Shown: positions 52,653 through 64,000, counted from the first letter of the stretch. The stretch: 64,000 nucleotides of DNA from Mugil cephalus (GCF_022458985.1 NC_061789.1:12182175-12246174); one strand, 5' to 3'. Numbers and translations are program-made. Notes: generated from the sequence alone by a model not told the origin.

Positions 52653-52799
52653 TAGAGGTAGTATTGCTGTTGTTGTAATTATATAAATACAGTTGCAGAA
52701 TTATGTATTTTTTACTGATTGATGAAACGATCATGAAAAAAAAATCATTTATTCAATTTGGTAAAGCTGTGTTAAAGAACCCCCTGATTGGTCCCTTAG

Positions 52800-52930
52800 A
52801 GATGTCGTCACTCTGCTTCCTCATTGGCTGCCGCAGCAGACTCCGCCCATTAGCGGAAGCGCGGTAAATCCAGTCCGATGGTTGTTATGTTGTTGTCTTT
52901 TGTGTCGGTGAGTAAAGTTGACGCAGTTTA
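52800..52930 (+). promoter_or_regulatory. Promoter-like region of rdm1
   Basis: Contains a CCAAT-type box (cattggctgc near 52824), a GC-type box (ctccgccca) and local CpG enrichment about 0.5 kb upstream of the rdm1 start codon. No TATA box is obvious. Confidence 0.4.
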
Positions 52931-53354
52931 AAACGCGGACAGATGGATATTCATGTTTTGCCTCACGTCAGCTTTCTAGTCTGAAAGGCACCGTTCCTAG
53001 GACACTATTCCTAGTTTTCAAACAGCTGTAATACGTTTTATCGATAAGATAGAACTTAATGAATCACGAAGGAACTTTCTGAAGGAGCAAATAACGATAA
53101 ACAGAACAAACATTACAGTAAACTACTCCCTACTTTAATTTTTATTGTTAAACGTCCATTATGTTGTGCCTTTACATTGAAATAAATTACATTATCCAGG
53201 TCTTGTTCTCGTGTTCAGCCCACATCTCGCTGAGAAATCACAGCTGTTTCCGGGTTGTGAAACGAGTCCGCTCTGCTGATTGCCTAAACTTTCATTTCCT
53301 CATTTCCTCTGAAATGTCGTAGTGTGTGTGTGGTAAACGTGTCTGAGCTGACAC

Positions 53355-53377
53355 GAAAAAAAAAAAAAAAAAAAAAG
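53355..53377. repeat. poly(A) tract
   Basis: A run of about 21 A residues less than 60 bp before the acceptor of the first rdm1 coding exon. Confidence 0.9.
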
Positions 53378-53434
53378 CCGAGTCTGGAGAGTTTTGAAGG
53401 TACATTTCTGGGAACGTGTGTGCGTGCAGGTGTG

Positions 53435-55910
53435 ATGGAGGTGGACATCCTGGAGTTCAGGGTTCCTGTGGAGAACAACAAGACTCTGTTTGTGTGGGAC
53501 ATCCAGCCGTCTCTCACAGAGGCTCAGATCTATGTGAGTCCAAGCTGAACCACTTCAAAGTTGTTAATGTTTTTTTTTCTTTTTATTCAGTTTAAAGGCA
53601 GCATGCATTTACATAAAACACGTAAAATACACAACACCTAGAGCTAAACAATGAGTACAACTACCAGCACACAAGACCACACACAACATAGCCACGTGGT
53701 AAAAACGTCACACGCCTGTCACACATTCACTTGTTGTTGTCAGGACGGGCTGTTTGCCGTCTTCTCGTCCTTCGGTCCTCTCTACTTGTTGAAGGTGTCT
53801 CCTAACGCTCCCCTCCACCCGCCCGGCTTCTACGCCCTCATCAAATTCTACTCCGCAGCTCAGGCCTCGAAGGCTCAGCGGCTCACCGATGGGCGCCCAC
53901 TATTCCAGAGCTCTCCGCTCAAGGTCAGCACTCACGCATGCCGGCTGAAGCCGCGGCGCACCACCACCACCACCCGTGTGTGCGCTTTTTGCCTTTCTGA
54001 CACATCGATTAATCGCTGACATTGTGCGTGATTACCTGAGACCCACCTGTTTGTGTTCAGGTGAGGCTGAGCTCTAAGCAGACTCCTCACTTCCCGTCCA
54101 GCAGCAGCCAACATCTGAGCCACAACCGCTGCCTGGAACTGGCCAATCACTGCCTGGGATTCAACGGCTGGACCTCTGACATCGTCACGGTGAGGAACGC
54201 GCCGCGTCGTCCTTTTCATCCGGGCGAGGGCGTGTGAGCGCAGGTGATTTATGCTTTGTGTCTGTCCTCCTCAGTTAAAGGATCTCGCTAGTGAAGATGA
54301 TGATGATGATGATGATGAGGTGGAGGAGGAGGGGGGAGTCACTCGGAGGAGGCTGAGGTTCGGCTGCCTGATGCAGGTCTCCTTCCCTCAGCACAGACAG
54401 ACGAGCAGGGGAGCAGCAGTGCTGGAGGAAAGCTTCACCTGCACAGGTGAGGTCTTTATAGGAATGAAAACTGCAAATTAATGAAATAGAAACCTGTTGT
54501 TAGGTGGTCACAAAAAGGGCTGAGCGGTATAACGGTTCATATCGAATACCAGTGGGGTTTTTTTCATCATGATATAAATTTTTAATATGAGATAACAGAA
54601 CGTTGTGCCTCGAGACACTGTTTGCGACCGAACCATTTCTAATGTAGCACTTCTAAACACGCGACTGTGTCACTGCGACGCGCGGTGAAGGTAGGACTGT
54701 CTGAGAAATGAAGCAGCAGAACGAGAGGTGGCGTGTCGGTTGTTTGGGTTTTTTTTTTTTTTTTTCCTCAGGTTGACCTGTTCCCCGACTAAAACTGTCC
54801 CAGAAAATGTCCCAGATTTTAGCTTTTTATCAATGAGAAAAAAATGCTGCGCGCACATTACAGTTATTACGGTAGCCAGTCGCGCTGCTATTGACGGCTA
54901 TTACAGACATAGCGATTTAAATATGAATAAATATGTCAAAATAAAAGAAAACGTCATTGTCCCCGTTTATCGATTTCATATTTTTTTTTGTTTTGTTTGA
55001 TTTATCTCCGAGCTGTAAATGCCCTGGGTTTCCACATCAGCAGGCAGCGCTAACACGGGGCCGTGCAAACCTGTTTTACTACTAGTGTGGAATCATTCCA
55101 CAGTATTTACTCATCATCACAGTAAAATAGTCCATCCTTAGTCAATCTACTGCATTAATTCCTCTCTCAAGCAGCAGAAAATGTTGTGAAAACATGATTG
55201 TGCATGAAAAAAATAAATAAATACTGTGATACTGTCAAAAACATGATATACATTTTTGGTCATACCGCCCAGTCCTCGGCCCAAACTGGTAATTCTGAAC
55301 CACCGAAACATTCATTAATTTTCCGTACCCACTTGTCCTCCCGGGTGCTGGAGCCTATCCCAGCTGTCACTGGACGAGTGCGTGTTTAACAATTAAGGTT
55401 CTACGTACTGACCGATGGAAACACTTGCTTACACACACATTTGCATACAGACGAGGATTTAAACTCTCTCTCTCTCCTGCCCGCTCACCACCCTCAGGGC
55501 CAGATGTTGCAGCTGTTGTCCTCCAGAGACGCTGTAAACTGCAGAGGCTGGTCAGAGAGAGAGCTCTGGTTCAGGCCTTCTCCGCAGTACTGCTCATACT
55601 TCTAGGTACAGTAGTTCCTCCCCTGAGTCTTTGAGCTGCTGCTGTCTGTGTACATGCAGCCTGTCAGTCATCACTCTGTCTCTGTAGGTGACGGTAAAGT
55701 GATGGTGGAGGTGAAACGGCCCCCGGATCAGTTCGTAGCCGATCACGCCGACGAAGTCCTCCAGGTAAACTCACCTGTTCCCGGTTGACGATGATGATGA
55801 TTATGTGTGTTTGGTGTAAACAACATGTGTGATGTGTATATCAGGTGAACGAGTTTCCTGCTCGTGAAGACGAGATCGAAGATGATGAGTGGGATCTCAC
55901 TGTGTCATAG
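53435..55910 (+). CDS. rdm1: RAD52 motif-containing protein 1
   Basis: A vertebrate nucleic-acid-binding protein related to RAD52, implicated in the cisplatin response. Seven coding exons: 53435-53533, 53744-53923, 54061-54189, 54275-54446, 55498-55605, 55688-55764, 55845-55910, total 276 codons plus stop (human about 284). The N-terminal RRM runs about residues 15-95 with RNP-like TLFVWDIQPSLTE and PGFYALIKFYS. The RD (RAD52) motif region follows, with HNRCLELANHCLGFNGW. An acidic tract of seven Asp then Glu follows, encoded by a (GAT)n run. The C-terminus is acidic (EDEIEDDEWDLTVS). The start at 53435 follows an acceptor (gtgcag|gtgtg), so a noncoding 5' exon exists. Polyadenylation signal at 56266-56271. 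Confidence 0.9.
54516..55276. mobile_element. Non-autonomous DNA transposon in rdm1 intron 4
   Basis: The left end agggctgagcggtat and right end ataccgcccagtcct are inverted repeats with few mismatches, about 760 bp apart. The interior is AT-rich near both ends with 'tcatatcgaatacc' and 'catgatataca' subrepeats, a typical fish family ('gggctgggcgatat'). No coding capacity; superfamily uncertain. Confidence 0.65.
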
Positions 55911-56289
55911 ACTCCCAGAGCGGTGCACGATGGGAGTCACGAGAGGCTTGCGAGGCAGTGATTGGCTGTTTCGGCTCAGGTGACGTGTTGCGGCGTTCCA
56001 CACGGGACGCCCCGAAGCTTTTGTTGCAGGGACAGAGCCGCACAATCCAGCTGCGCGACTGAAAGGCTGACGGTATTTGTTCTCGGCTGTGCAGATGCTT
56101 TTTTTCCTGCCGCTTGAACAGTCTGACGTGTACAGACAAGAACGTGGAGCGAACAGGAAGAAAACTGTGAGACTTGTTACACTGAAAAGCATAACATAAA
56201 GATGTAAATATTCAATTTGTTAATTCTCTCTAAATGTTTCAACGATCTTTTTTTGTCTTTGTTTCAATAAAAGGTTTGTTAATGTTCTT

Positions 56290-57240
56290 TCTTTGTCGTT
56301 TTTATGCCGACTTTTACTGACTATAAAGTTGTTTTGTGCCACACTATATTAATAAGGATTAAAATACTATGAGTTCTTCTGTGCCATACTATGCTATGGA
56401 GACAATTCAGTGCTATGAGACTGTATATAAATATGTAGATGTATAACCACTATATGACAACAAATATATTATATGATGACAATTCCTTTATGCAGTACCA
56501 TGAACTGTTTTAAAATATTATGTTTTTTTTTTCATCCTATACTACAACCATGTTTCTGCCATCATACTATACAATGATATTTTTTTATACCATGTTAAGA
56601 CATTACAAAACATTTTTTAAATTTAATACAATAAAATATACAATAAATAATAATAAAACAATAAATCATAGTAATTTAAAAAATACTATATTTAGAATCA
56701 GTAACATATACGTACCATACCATACAGTTTTCACTTTTTGTGCTACCATATAATTTTGACGTTCTCTATGCCTCACTTTACAATATAAAGTATGTTATGG
56801 CATTTTTTCACACGTTGATATAATACTATGACGTATTTTAAATACTACAATATTAAATGTTAAATTAAGACATTCAGTTTGTCATACTTTACTAGAATGT
56901 TTTTATGTATGCCATATTATACAGTAAAATTCTTTATGCCATACTTTACTTTTGCAACATACTACTATCTATATTTTTTTCATTTACTATACTACAATAC
57001 TAAGACATTTCTGTGTTATGCTGTGATCTTTTTTAAGCAATATATTATGTTTTTTACACCAACGTTATTCTCATATAATCTTTATTTTATGACACAATTA
57101 TATTACAGCTGTGTTATAGTGTTTTTTACTAAATTTTTTGACATACTATAATGTGAATTTAATTTTCTTTTTAATATGCTAAGATATTTTTTTGTTTAAT
57201 TACACACTGTGTCTTTTTTTTTAATGTCATTATACTGGTG
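56290..57240. repeat. AT-rich decayed repeat field with 'ccatactata' motif
   Basis: Nearly 1 kb of very AT-rich DNA in which 'gccatactata', 'catactacta' and 'atactatga' recur dozens of times with poor periodicity, like an ancient minisatellite. The open frames here are low-complexity artefacts. Confidence 0.7.
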
Positions 57241-57438
57241 AATCCTCAAAAAATGACTTTAATGACACAGAGAAAACACACAGACACACATTTTAGCCAA
57301 ATATCACAGAACCTGATGCTGCTTTCAGGTGCTGTCAGAAATATCATAATTCTATCAAAACACTTACAAAAAGCTGGCAGTTAAAGTAGGGGACACAAAA
57401 AACGATTATGTCAACACTAACAAACATTTCCTTTGCAG

Positions 57439-57538
57439 GTTCCTTTGGCAACTGGAGCAACGGGAATGATTTTACTAATAACTCTTTTCAAGAGGGACGA
57501 GGCGTTTCGGAGCCTCGAAGGCAGCACAAAGACAGAAG
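57439..57538 (+). other. Orphan exon-like block of unknown origin
   Basis: A 100-bp block preceded by a branch-like cactaac and a good acceptor (tttcctttgcag) and followed by a good donor (agaag|gtaaac). It is open in at least two frames; one reads SFGNWSNGNDFTNNSFQEG followed by RGVSEPRRQHKDR. The base composition is balanced, unlike the AT-rich surroundings. No partner exon was found nearby. It may be a terminal alternative exon of rdm1 (+ strand), a captured gene fragment in a mobile element, or coincidence. Confidence 0.35.
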
Positions 57539-57932
57539 GTAAACAGAATAGATAAAAACCTGGAACACCAACCCTGCTGCCATATTTGGTCCTAAAAGAC
57601 GCCTTCTGCGCTCATCTAGTGTAGCCCTTTAAAATCAAAATCATGAGCCTTTGATTTGGAGCTGAAGTCAGACGACAGTGAAACATAAACACATGTCAAA
57701 TACAGATAAATTATAAGATGTTCTATAAGCACATTCATGTATATCTTTAACCCTGCAGCCGGCCGAAACCTCACATCTGCACATCTAATAAGTGAAGTAA
57801 AGGAAAGCTGTTTTAGAGGGTTTTCAGATGTCAGCAGACATGACTGGCAGTGTGTTGGTCTGGTTTGGTCCAATTGGGTCCGCTCTGGTACAGTTTGGTT
57901 CAGGGTGTGTTTCCATGGGTACAGCGAGTCCC

Positions 57933-58133
57933 TCAGTGAGTCTCAGTCCAGGAGGTCACCCAGCGTTTGGGTGACCTCCTGTTTCGGGACAAGGAGGCCT
58001 GGTCCTGGATGAGGAAACCGTCAGCGTCCATGTACTGCTGCTGATGCTGCTGATGCTGCTGGTCTTTACCCAGGATCCTCCCCTGGTGGAGCGCTGCGGT
58101 CCGCCATGTCCTCTGGTGCACAAAGAAACCACA
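57933..58133 (-). CDS. itga3: itga3 alternative cytoplasmic tail exon B
   Basis: Encodes 66 residues from [16 protein letters not shown] to [15 protein letters not shown], then stop, after acceptor gtctgcag and in the same phase as exon A. The end resembles the mammalian alpha3B and alpha6B tails (HWVTSW, QWITKW). Differences from the usual B tail are GFFVH in place of GFFKR and a glutamine-rich QQHQQHQQQ insert encoded by CAG/CAT repeats. Use depends on skipping exon A, as in mammals. Confidence 0.8.
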   Translation of the reverse strand, partial: CGFFVHQRTWRTAALHQGRILGKDQQHQQHQQQYMDADGFLIQDQASLSRNRRSPKRWVTSWTETH

Positions 58134-61100
58134 CTGCAGACAAACGCAGAGACGGAAACCTTGTGGGTACAGGCGACGAGGCGTAACAACATGAGCAGGC
58201 GAACAGGCAAACAAGTCAACACGAGTATCAGGTGAAGAGATAATCAGGTGAGCGGGTGAACATGTGACAGGGAGTTAAAAAGTTAGTGAAAATAAAATCA
58301 TCCATGTGCAGACACATCAAGCAACTAGTCAGTAAACAGTCAGTCAGCAGTCAGTCAGTAACCTGGTCCTTACAGTGGAGCTGTCTGGCAGCAGTGTGCC
58401 CAGCCTCAGAGCTCCTCGGTCAGCCTGTCCTTGTCAGAGGGCTGGCTCTTCATGTGGGCCTTCTGGGTCTTGGCCTGGTACAGCTCCCTGGTGCTGGCTC
58501 TCTTGAAGAACCCACACTGAACAGCAGGGGGCAACATGACAGCACTGTATGAATGATGAATGACTTGATGGTGGCGAGAAAACTGAACTTAACAGTGATG
58601 TTGCTGGTTGACTTTAGTGGATCCATAAACCAGATCCAGACCTCATGGCGCGGTGGTATTTTACCTTCCACAGCAGCAGGCAGATCACAGCCAGCAGCAA
58701 GATCCCAGCCAGAGCAGACATCACAATGATCCACATGGGGACACTGGAGTCCACTTGAAGCGCCAACTCTGGATCAATTTTGACCTCCATCTGCAGACAA
58801 GAACCGGGAGGTAACGCAGGAACCTACAAACTCTGTGACAATTTCTGACAAAGGGTGCAGAGACTTTGACAGCCCTAAGGGGGGCGCTGCCAGACCTATT
58901 TTCTTTACCTCCAGGCTTTGTTGTTGCATGTTGATAGTGGGTTTGTTAGTCTTTAGCTTAAGAGTGGCTTGACCCCGAACTAACACACTCGCTGCATCAC
59001 GGTAGTCCTGAAACACCACAGGTAACTTTGATTTAAAGAACGCACACACAGTGCCGGTAGATCAACACACAATCCAACACATGTGGAAACAGGAAACATT
59101 ATTAGCTGCATCGTCAGTTCTAATTTTAGTTAGCACCACAAACCGTTCAGGTGACAGTAAAGGTCTTTATTTTAAAAACAGCTTAACAAGAAACACACAG
59201 GAAGCGAAACACAAAGCCAAAACCAGAATCTAAAAGAGGTAATAGTTGTATAAGAGCCACTTTATAATGTGATTAAAGTGCTGGTTGTACCTCGATCATG
59301 GTGGAGTTCCACAGTCTGGCTCTAACGGTCAGATATGCTGAGTTATTCATGTTGACCAGAGGGCAGGCGAAGCTTTTGCATTTTGCCCCATGGTCACAGT
59401 CCTGTAACATGATTAGCATCAGGGAGTTTAACTGAAATAAACACTATCTGGCTTCACTTTTCCAAGGCAGCCATGACCTACCCTCTGTCCTAAAACGTCC
59501 CCGAGTTTTAAATTGGCACCAAACACAACACATTTAGAGATGATTTAAATGATGTGATGGGTTTGTACCAGTGTAAAGGTCTTCTTCTTCTGTCCCCTCA
59601 GTTGGACAGGTAGAGCTTTTTCTCTCTGCTCCTCATTCCTCACCACCTCCTCTTCCCCCAGACTCCTCCTCATCTTCTTCCTCCTCTCCTCCTTTGATAT
59701 CTGGGCAAACAGGAAAGGAGATCCATGAACAACACAATGGTGACTGAGAATCAAGTTTATAGACCTGCAGTCTATAAAGGTGATCGCCCTCCTGGGGGTC
59801 AAACCAGGAAGTCCAATGCAAGGACAAGGTTTTCTTTCTCTAAGCTGTCCTCCTGTTCAAAAGCTGGTCTAAAGCTCATGTCTCCATGGTTACCACAAAT
59901 TTGAGCGGGTTGATGACGTCTCCGGACGGAGCGCAGTGATGCTCCGAGGTGCCGTTGACTTGGATTTCTGTGAGGTACAGCAGCCACTTCCCATTGGTTG
60001 TCTCCATCGGCCACTTAAACTCCACCTCCAGGTGTCCTAGGTGACCCAGCGGCTTCCCTTGGATGTGAACCTAACAGAGAACACCTGGTTCAACCTGGTC
60101 TATATACGGTCATTCAGCAGCTTGAATGGTTCCAGACAAACCTCTAAGACGAAGAGCAGCAGGCTGCCGATGTCCTCTGTCTTGTTCATGGCCGACTCAC
60201 CAATCACATGACCACCGAAAGAGGTGCGGCCAGGTGAACGCTTTCTGTCAGGACACAGGTCAAAGGTCAGTTTACTAAGTTAACTAAAGGACACCAAGTC
60301 CGGATCAAAAAACTCAATGGTTATCTCAATGGCTATCCTTAAATAACCCAAGTCCGGTCATTGTATTCTAGTTTTCATTACTTTTCTTTCCCCTCAAAAT
60401 GTGGTCTCAACTCTACTTTGACCAAATGTTTTTCTTTTAGTTACCAACCTATGCCCATTGTAGGCCACCTGTACCCTCAGAAGACATGGTCCACAACACT
60501 CAAACCTGGAAATCCTTGGCCAATTGTAGTATTACATTTTACACTGTAGAGTAGTGCACATAGTAGGATCAATTTTAACACTGAAACAATCCTTTCTTAG
60601 CTACTTAAAGCAATCCTTCAGAAATAATTTAGGACATGTCTCAATACAAGTCTCCAGAGTCAAGTTCTTAGAAAATTAGAGAATTGCTGCATTTGGAGGA
60701 CACTGAGATTGGGACTCAGGGAAAACCACATTGGAATAATGTTTTTCACCCCATTAAACCCTGCGTCTTTATACTTTGTACTTACAGAAGTAGAGATGTC
60801 TGCAGTGTATACTTCACAAACATGGAGACAGAAACCGGAGACAGATCTGACTGCTCACTGTGCCTGAAGACACACAAAAAATAACACTGAGTATGTGACC
60901 AGCAAACATCACGAGAGAGAGGTGTGATGCTGGGTGACCTACGTGGACAACTGCAGCAGAGACCGAATCTCTTTGGTGTCCAAACTTATCTCAGACGACT
61001 GAAATGCTATGAAAACCTTAACCTGATATATAGGAAGAGAGACAAAAGACAGGATACAGTCTCAGAAGGGGTACAGGACTTCATGTACCACAGGGTGAGC

Positions 61101-64000
61101 AGTTACAATTCTGTACCTGGTGGTTGCTCCTGAATGGGTTTCCCAGCTCACAGAGAAGAACAGCATCCTTAGCAGAGCATGCCACCACTGTGTCGTTGGG
61201 CTGGAACACAAACACAGGATTGGAGGGAAGTTGTGAAGTCCGAGGCAACTCTCTTGTGAAGTTCCCAATCATTTAGGAAAGAACAGAGGCAGACCTCAAG
61301 TTCATGGCTTAGGCCCAAGTCATCGTCATCATCAGTCTAGAGTACAATTACTGTGTAAGTCACACATAGATTCAGAGAATTTATTCAGCTGGGGGAGGTC
61401 CAACAGCTCAAGTGGATCCCCAACCTCTAAGGCAATTCCAAGCCTTAGGTCCTTAGGTCAACCCCGGCCTAGGACCTAGGCCGTAGGTCAATTTTAAGTC
61501 TTTTAGATCTAAATCAAGTCTTTTCTCTTCTCTTTCTCCCCATTAGTCGATTTCAATGAAACCTTTACAAAAGATAAAATTCAACAAAAAGACAGAAAAC
61601 CCATGCTTACTCAAAAACATGGTTTCTCTTAAGATGACTCGAAAGACTGAGTGATAATGTTGACGTCATTCGCCTTTCCAAGTCATTCGCCATGTTGTCT
61701 TCTACATGTTCAAAGCCCCAAAACACCCTTTCTTTCCCACTACCTGTGTTCTAACACCTCCGTACAGCAGTGATGGTGGAATGTCAATGCTCAAAACAGT
61801 ATTGTGAGCGTCCTCTGCTTGCCGTCCTGGCGATGGTGTGTTGCTGACGTTAATCTCCAGAAGCAATTCTGTGATGCTAGCATTGTAGTGCAACACCTGC
61901 GTGCCTTGCTCCCTGAAAACACAAAAGCCCACACAACAGCAAGAGGGTGAGATTTGAGTTGTAATGTTTAAATTGCAAAATTTGACAAAATTACCTAGCT
62001 TTTGTGAGGTCATGACTAAATTATTCCCATGGTTACATTCACTGGGATTGATCACATGACCTTTATCCTCTCTGTATCCCACATGTGACCCCACTCCTTA
62101 TTTAACAAGTAACATAAGCTGCAGCCTTTATATGTATTGCAAATTGAGGTGCTCTGAAAGGTCTAGAGTTATTAAAGTAATTTTATTTTTTCATGTTGAT
62201 TTTTGTCCACAACTGCTGCATAGCTTCTTTTAGCAATATTCATGTTTTCTCAGAGCAGCTTCACTCACTCAGCGAAGGGTTTATGGTCCTTATCAGTGAA
62301 CTGGGCTGCCATCTGCAGGTTACTATGGCAACGGTTATCAGAACCACAGGCCTTCTGGATATGGATCTGAACAATAAGAAGAACAGCATCAGTGAAACTG
62401 GGAGGTTTTTATTTATAAGTTTGACAGGTTCTGACCAGTGTGTTCTGGTGTTTCTCTCCGTGAGCCTATGTAACAGTGATTTCTGACCTCGGTTTTGATG
62501 GGTTGTGGTGTCTGGCTCAACACAGGGAAGTGTTTCAGGTCCTGTACAGGGTTTTTTTCCTCAGGAAACATCTCGTACAAGGAGAAGTTAAGAGAGAATA
62601 CCAAGGGTTCCACTTTGTTCTGGATTGGACTCTGAAACAAGGAACAGAATTTGAACAACGCTTATATGAAAAACAGGTTGATGAGAAAGACAGTAAAACT
62701 GAACACTATGAAGGATTATCTCTGCAAGTTTCATGTCGCTGCGGGTTCAGTGTTTCTGCAGGTTTCATGTCTGTGCAGGCAGAGGAAATCAGGCTGAAAA
62801 TAGTCGGATGATTTGGGCAATAACGAGCAGGAATGGGATTCATAGTTAATGGGCTGAAAGCATGAAAAGCTGCAGTGTGGGATTATAACAGGCCTTACAT
62901 TGTAGACATGCCAAAATCGCAGAACCACTGTAAACACTCTGATTCAGTCCCTAGTATCAAAACATGATAAGAGTGGACGTGGGCAGAAACACAACCATAC
63001 GCAGATAAGAACGTCATGAAGACGTGACAGGATGAGTCCCAACTGTGTGATGAACTTTCCTTCAACCATAAGCGTGACTCTTAAACCTGCGTGGCCACAG
63101 ACAGCCCAACATCCACCAACGCCCTGTGAAGGAGTACTCTGAGTACTTAGAAAATCTTGAAGTTATTTTCTTATGCTGATGTTGTGAGAAGTTTCTACTT
63201 TTCCTTTGCAGAAACAGGATGTAAAGTCTGTCAGCAGCAGCCTGATTAACTGTTCACTCTAAAAAGCATTGGTGAATCTCGTCCAGAACTGTCTTATCGC
63301 CCACAGCAGAATTTCCTTTGATCATTTGACCAAAAACATCTGAAATGCTTTTCCTAGCAGAAATTAAGTCTTTTGGAATAATTTGCTCTAACTTTCTCTA
63401 ACTGTGGAGTCATTAATATTTATTTAATTCGGTTTTAGTTTGAAACATGGCAACAGTCGTCAATCACCTAAATAAACTTCAAGACAGATGTTTTATTCAA
63501 ATTTGTCAGTGATCTTATTAGTTAATGTATTGACCTCCCTCCTGTTTCAGAATATTAACCCTTTGCTTTAGTGCCTCCATCAGCTGTCTGAATTGAACTG
63601 AGGAAGTTCAAATGCATGATTTTCTCACCAGGAGTCCGACACTTAGTGTTTCGCAGTGCTTTTTTGGCATCGACAGGAAACCAGAGTACACGTTCTGTTT
63701 GTTGTCTTGGAAACGGAGGCGGGGCTTGAGGCTGGTGACGTCAGCGGCTACTGTGAAATGGACAGCTTAGAGATAGACAGAAGTAGATTACGATAAGTAC
63801 AGGTATGATGGTGGTTTCAGATTAAAAAAAATGTTTACAGGGATTGATGAAAGCATAATATTCAAGATTAAAGGTTTTCCTTATGCACCATAGGAGGAGG
63901 GCTGCATGACATTTCATAGTTTTATAGTTCTACATAGTTAAAAGTCCAGTCAGTATACAGACTGATCGTTATGGAGGAACCCAGATATATTGCCCATGAA
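57933..64000 (-). CDS. itga3: Integrin alpha-3, 3' half (C-terminal stalk, TM, tails)
   Basis: Alpha subunit of the laminin-binding integrin alpha3-beta1, a cell-surface adhesion receptor. The gene runs off the right edge; the signal peptide, beta-propeller and thigh start lie outside. Exons seen in transcription order: 63629-63750, 62488-62631, 62269-62366, 61744-61912, 61117-61200, 60943-61022, 60142-60244, 59894-60070, 59569-59700, 59291-59401, 58909-59007, 58665-58790, then alternative tails. All phases agree. Landmarks: [40 protein letters not shown], a furin-type heavy/light-chain cleavage site ([10 protein letters not shown], exon 59569-59700), [12 protein letters not shown], and a transmembrane helix ([20 protein letters not shown]) ending LLWK. 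Tail A shows [16 protein letters not shown] and [15 protein letters not shown], nearly identical in pattern to human ITGA3 tail A, which settles alpha-3 over alpha-6, alpha-7 or alpha-IIb. Confidence 0.93.
57949..57981. other. 14-bp perfect hairpin inside itga3 tail-B exon
   Basis: caggaggtcaccca, loop gcgtt, tgggtgacctcctg: an exact 14-bp stem within coding sequence for SPKRWVTS. In the transcript it would form a stable GC-rich stem near the end of the coding region. Confidence 0.85.
58406..58516 (-). CDS. itga3: itga3 alternative cytoplasmic tail exon A
   Basis: Encodes 36 residues beginning [13 protein letters not shown] and ending DRLTEEL, then stop. It follows the transmembrane exon directly and carries the conserved GFFKR membrane-proximal motif that binds the beta subunit. 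Acceptor ctgttcag. If included, translation stops here, so exon B becomes 3' UTR. Confidence 0.9.
   Translation of the reverse strand, partial: CGFFKRASTRELYQAKTQKAHMKSQPSDKDRLTEEL

Noticed and set aside
56520-57151. Tyr/Phe-rich + strand frames
   Set aside because: Low-complexity translation of the AT-rich decayed repeat.
63040-63130. Possible extra itga3 exon ([12 protein letters not shown] on the minus strand)
   Set aside because: Hits a stop quickly, and the flanking exons 63629-63750 and 62488-62631 already join in frame with no missing residues.

Overview
The window is vertebrate nuclear DNA, almost certainly from a ray-finned (percomorph-like) fish. Genes are intron-rich with GT-AG introns. 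Microsatellites, Tc1/mariner, hAT-like and piggyBac-like elements, tRNA-derived SINEs and LINE pieces are scattered throughout. Most of the multi-exon genes have human orthologues on chromosome 17q (ARHGAP27, CCDC103, ABI3, RDM1, ITGA3). A fish-type type I interferon lies among them. No bacterial, plasmid, CRISPR or rRNA sequence was seen.

Layout. (1) 0-13.9 kb is an accessory, repeat-rich region. It holds an unrecognised fish gene (about 4.13-5.3 kb) whose 3' flank recurs 6.15 kb upstream at the window edge, and a secreted SE-cephalotoxin/rapunzel-like gene with a C-terminal EGF module (11.73-13.34 kb). Tc1 remnants, a SINE and an apparently internally deleted LINE lie between them. (2) 14-19.4 kb is noncoding and includes a CpG/CCAAT-rich promoter-like stretch near 17.6-17.8 kb. 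(3) 19.42-36.76 kb is arhgap27 on the + strand, 21 coding exons summing to exactly 1010 codons plus stop (SH3, two WW, PH, RhoGAP). (4) 39.2-40.56 kb is a short ccdc103-like gene encoding only the N-terminal domain (82 aa). (5) 41.69-49.3 kb is abi3 on + (about 537 aa, polyproline, C-terminal SH3). (6) 49.63-51.2 kb on the minus strand is a five-exon type I interferon (188 aa) with an ISRE-like promoter and an AU-rich 3' UTR. (7) 53.43-56.27 kb is rdm1 on + (276 aa). (8) 56.3-57.9 kb is AT-rich and contains one orphan exon-like block. (9) 57.93-64.0 kb on the minus strand is the 3' half of itga3, with two mutually exclusive cytoplasmic-tail exons; the 5' part of the gene lies beyond the window.

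By known family roles, arhgap27, abi3 and itga3 all act in Rho/Rac-WAVE-actin and adhesion signalling. ccdc103 relates to cilia, rdm1 to DNA damage and the interferon to antiviral defence. Their adjacency looks like retained chromosomal synteny, not an operon-like system. The most unusual points are the abi3 exon-1 splice junction spread as a minisatellite through its own intron, the 14-bp perfect hairpin inside the itga3 B-tail exon, a diverged motif family shared by an arhgap27 intron and an interferon intron, the duplicated flank around the CaaX-ended unknown gene, and the orphan exon at 57.44 kb. Exon limits were read by eye from splice consensus, reading phase and family similarity recalled from memory; nothing was run.
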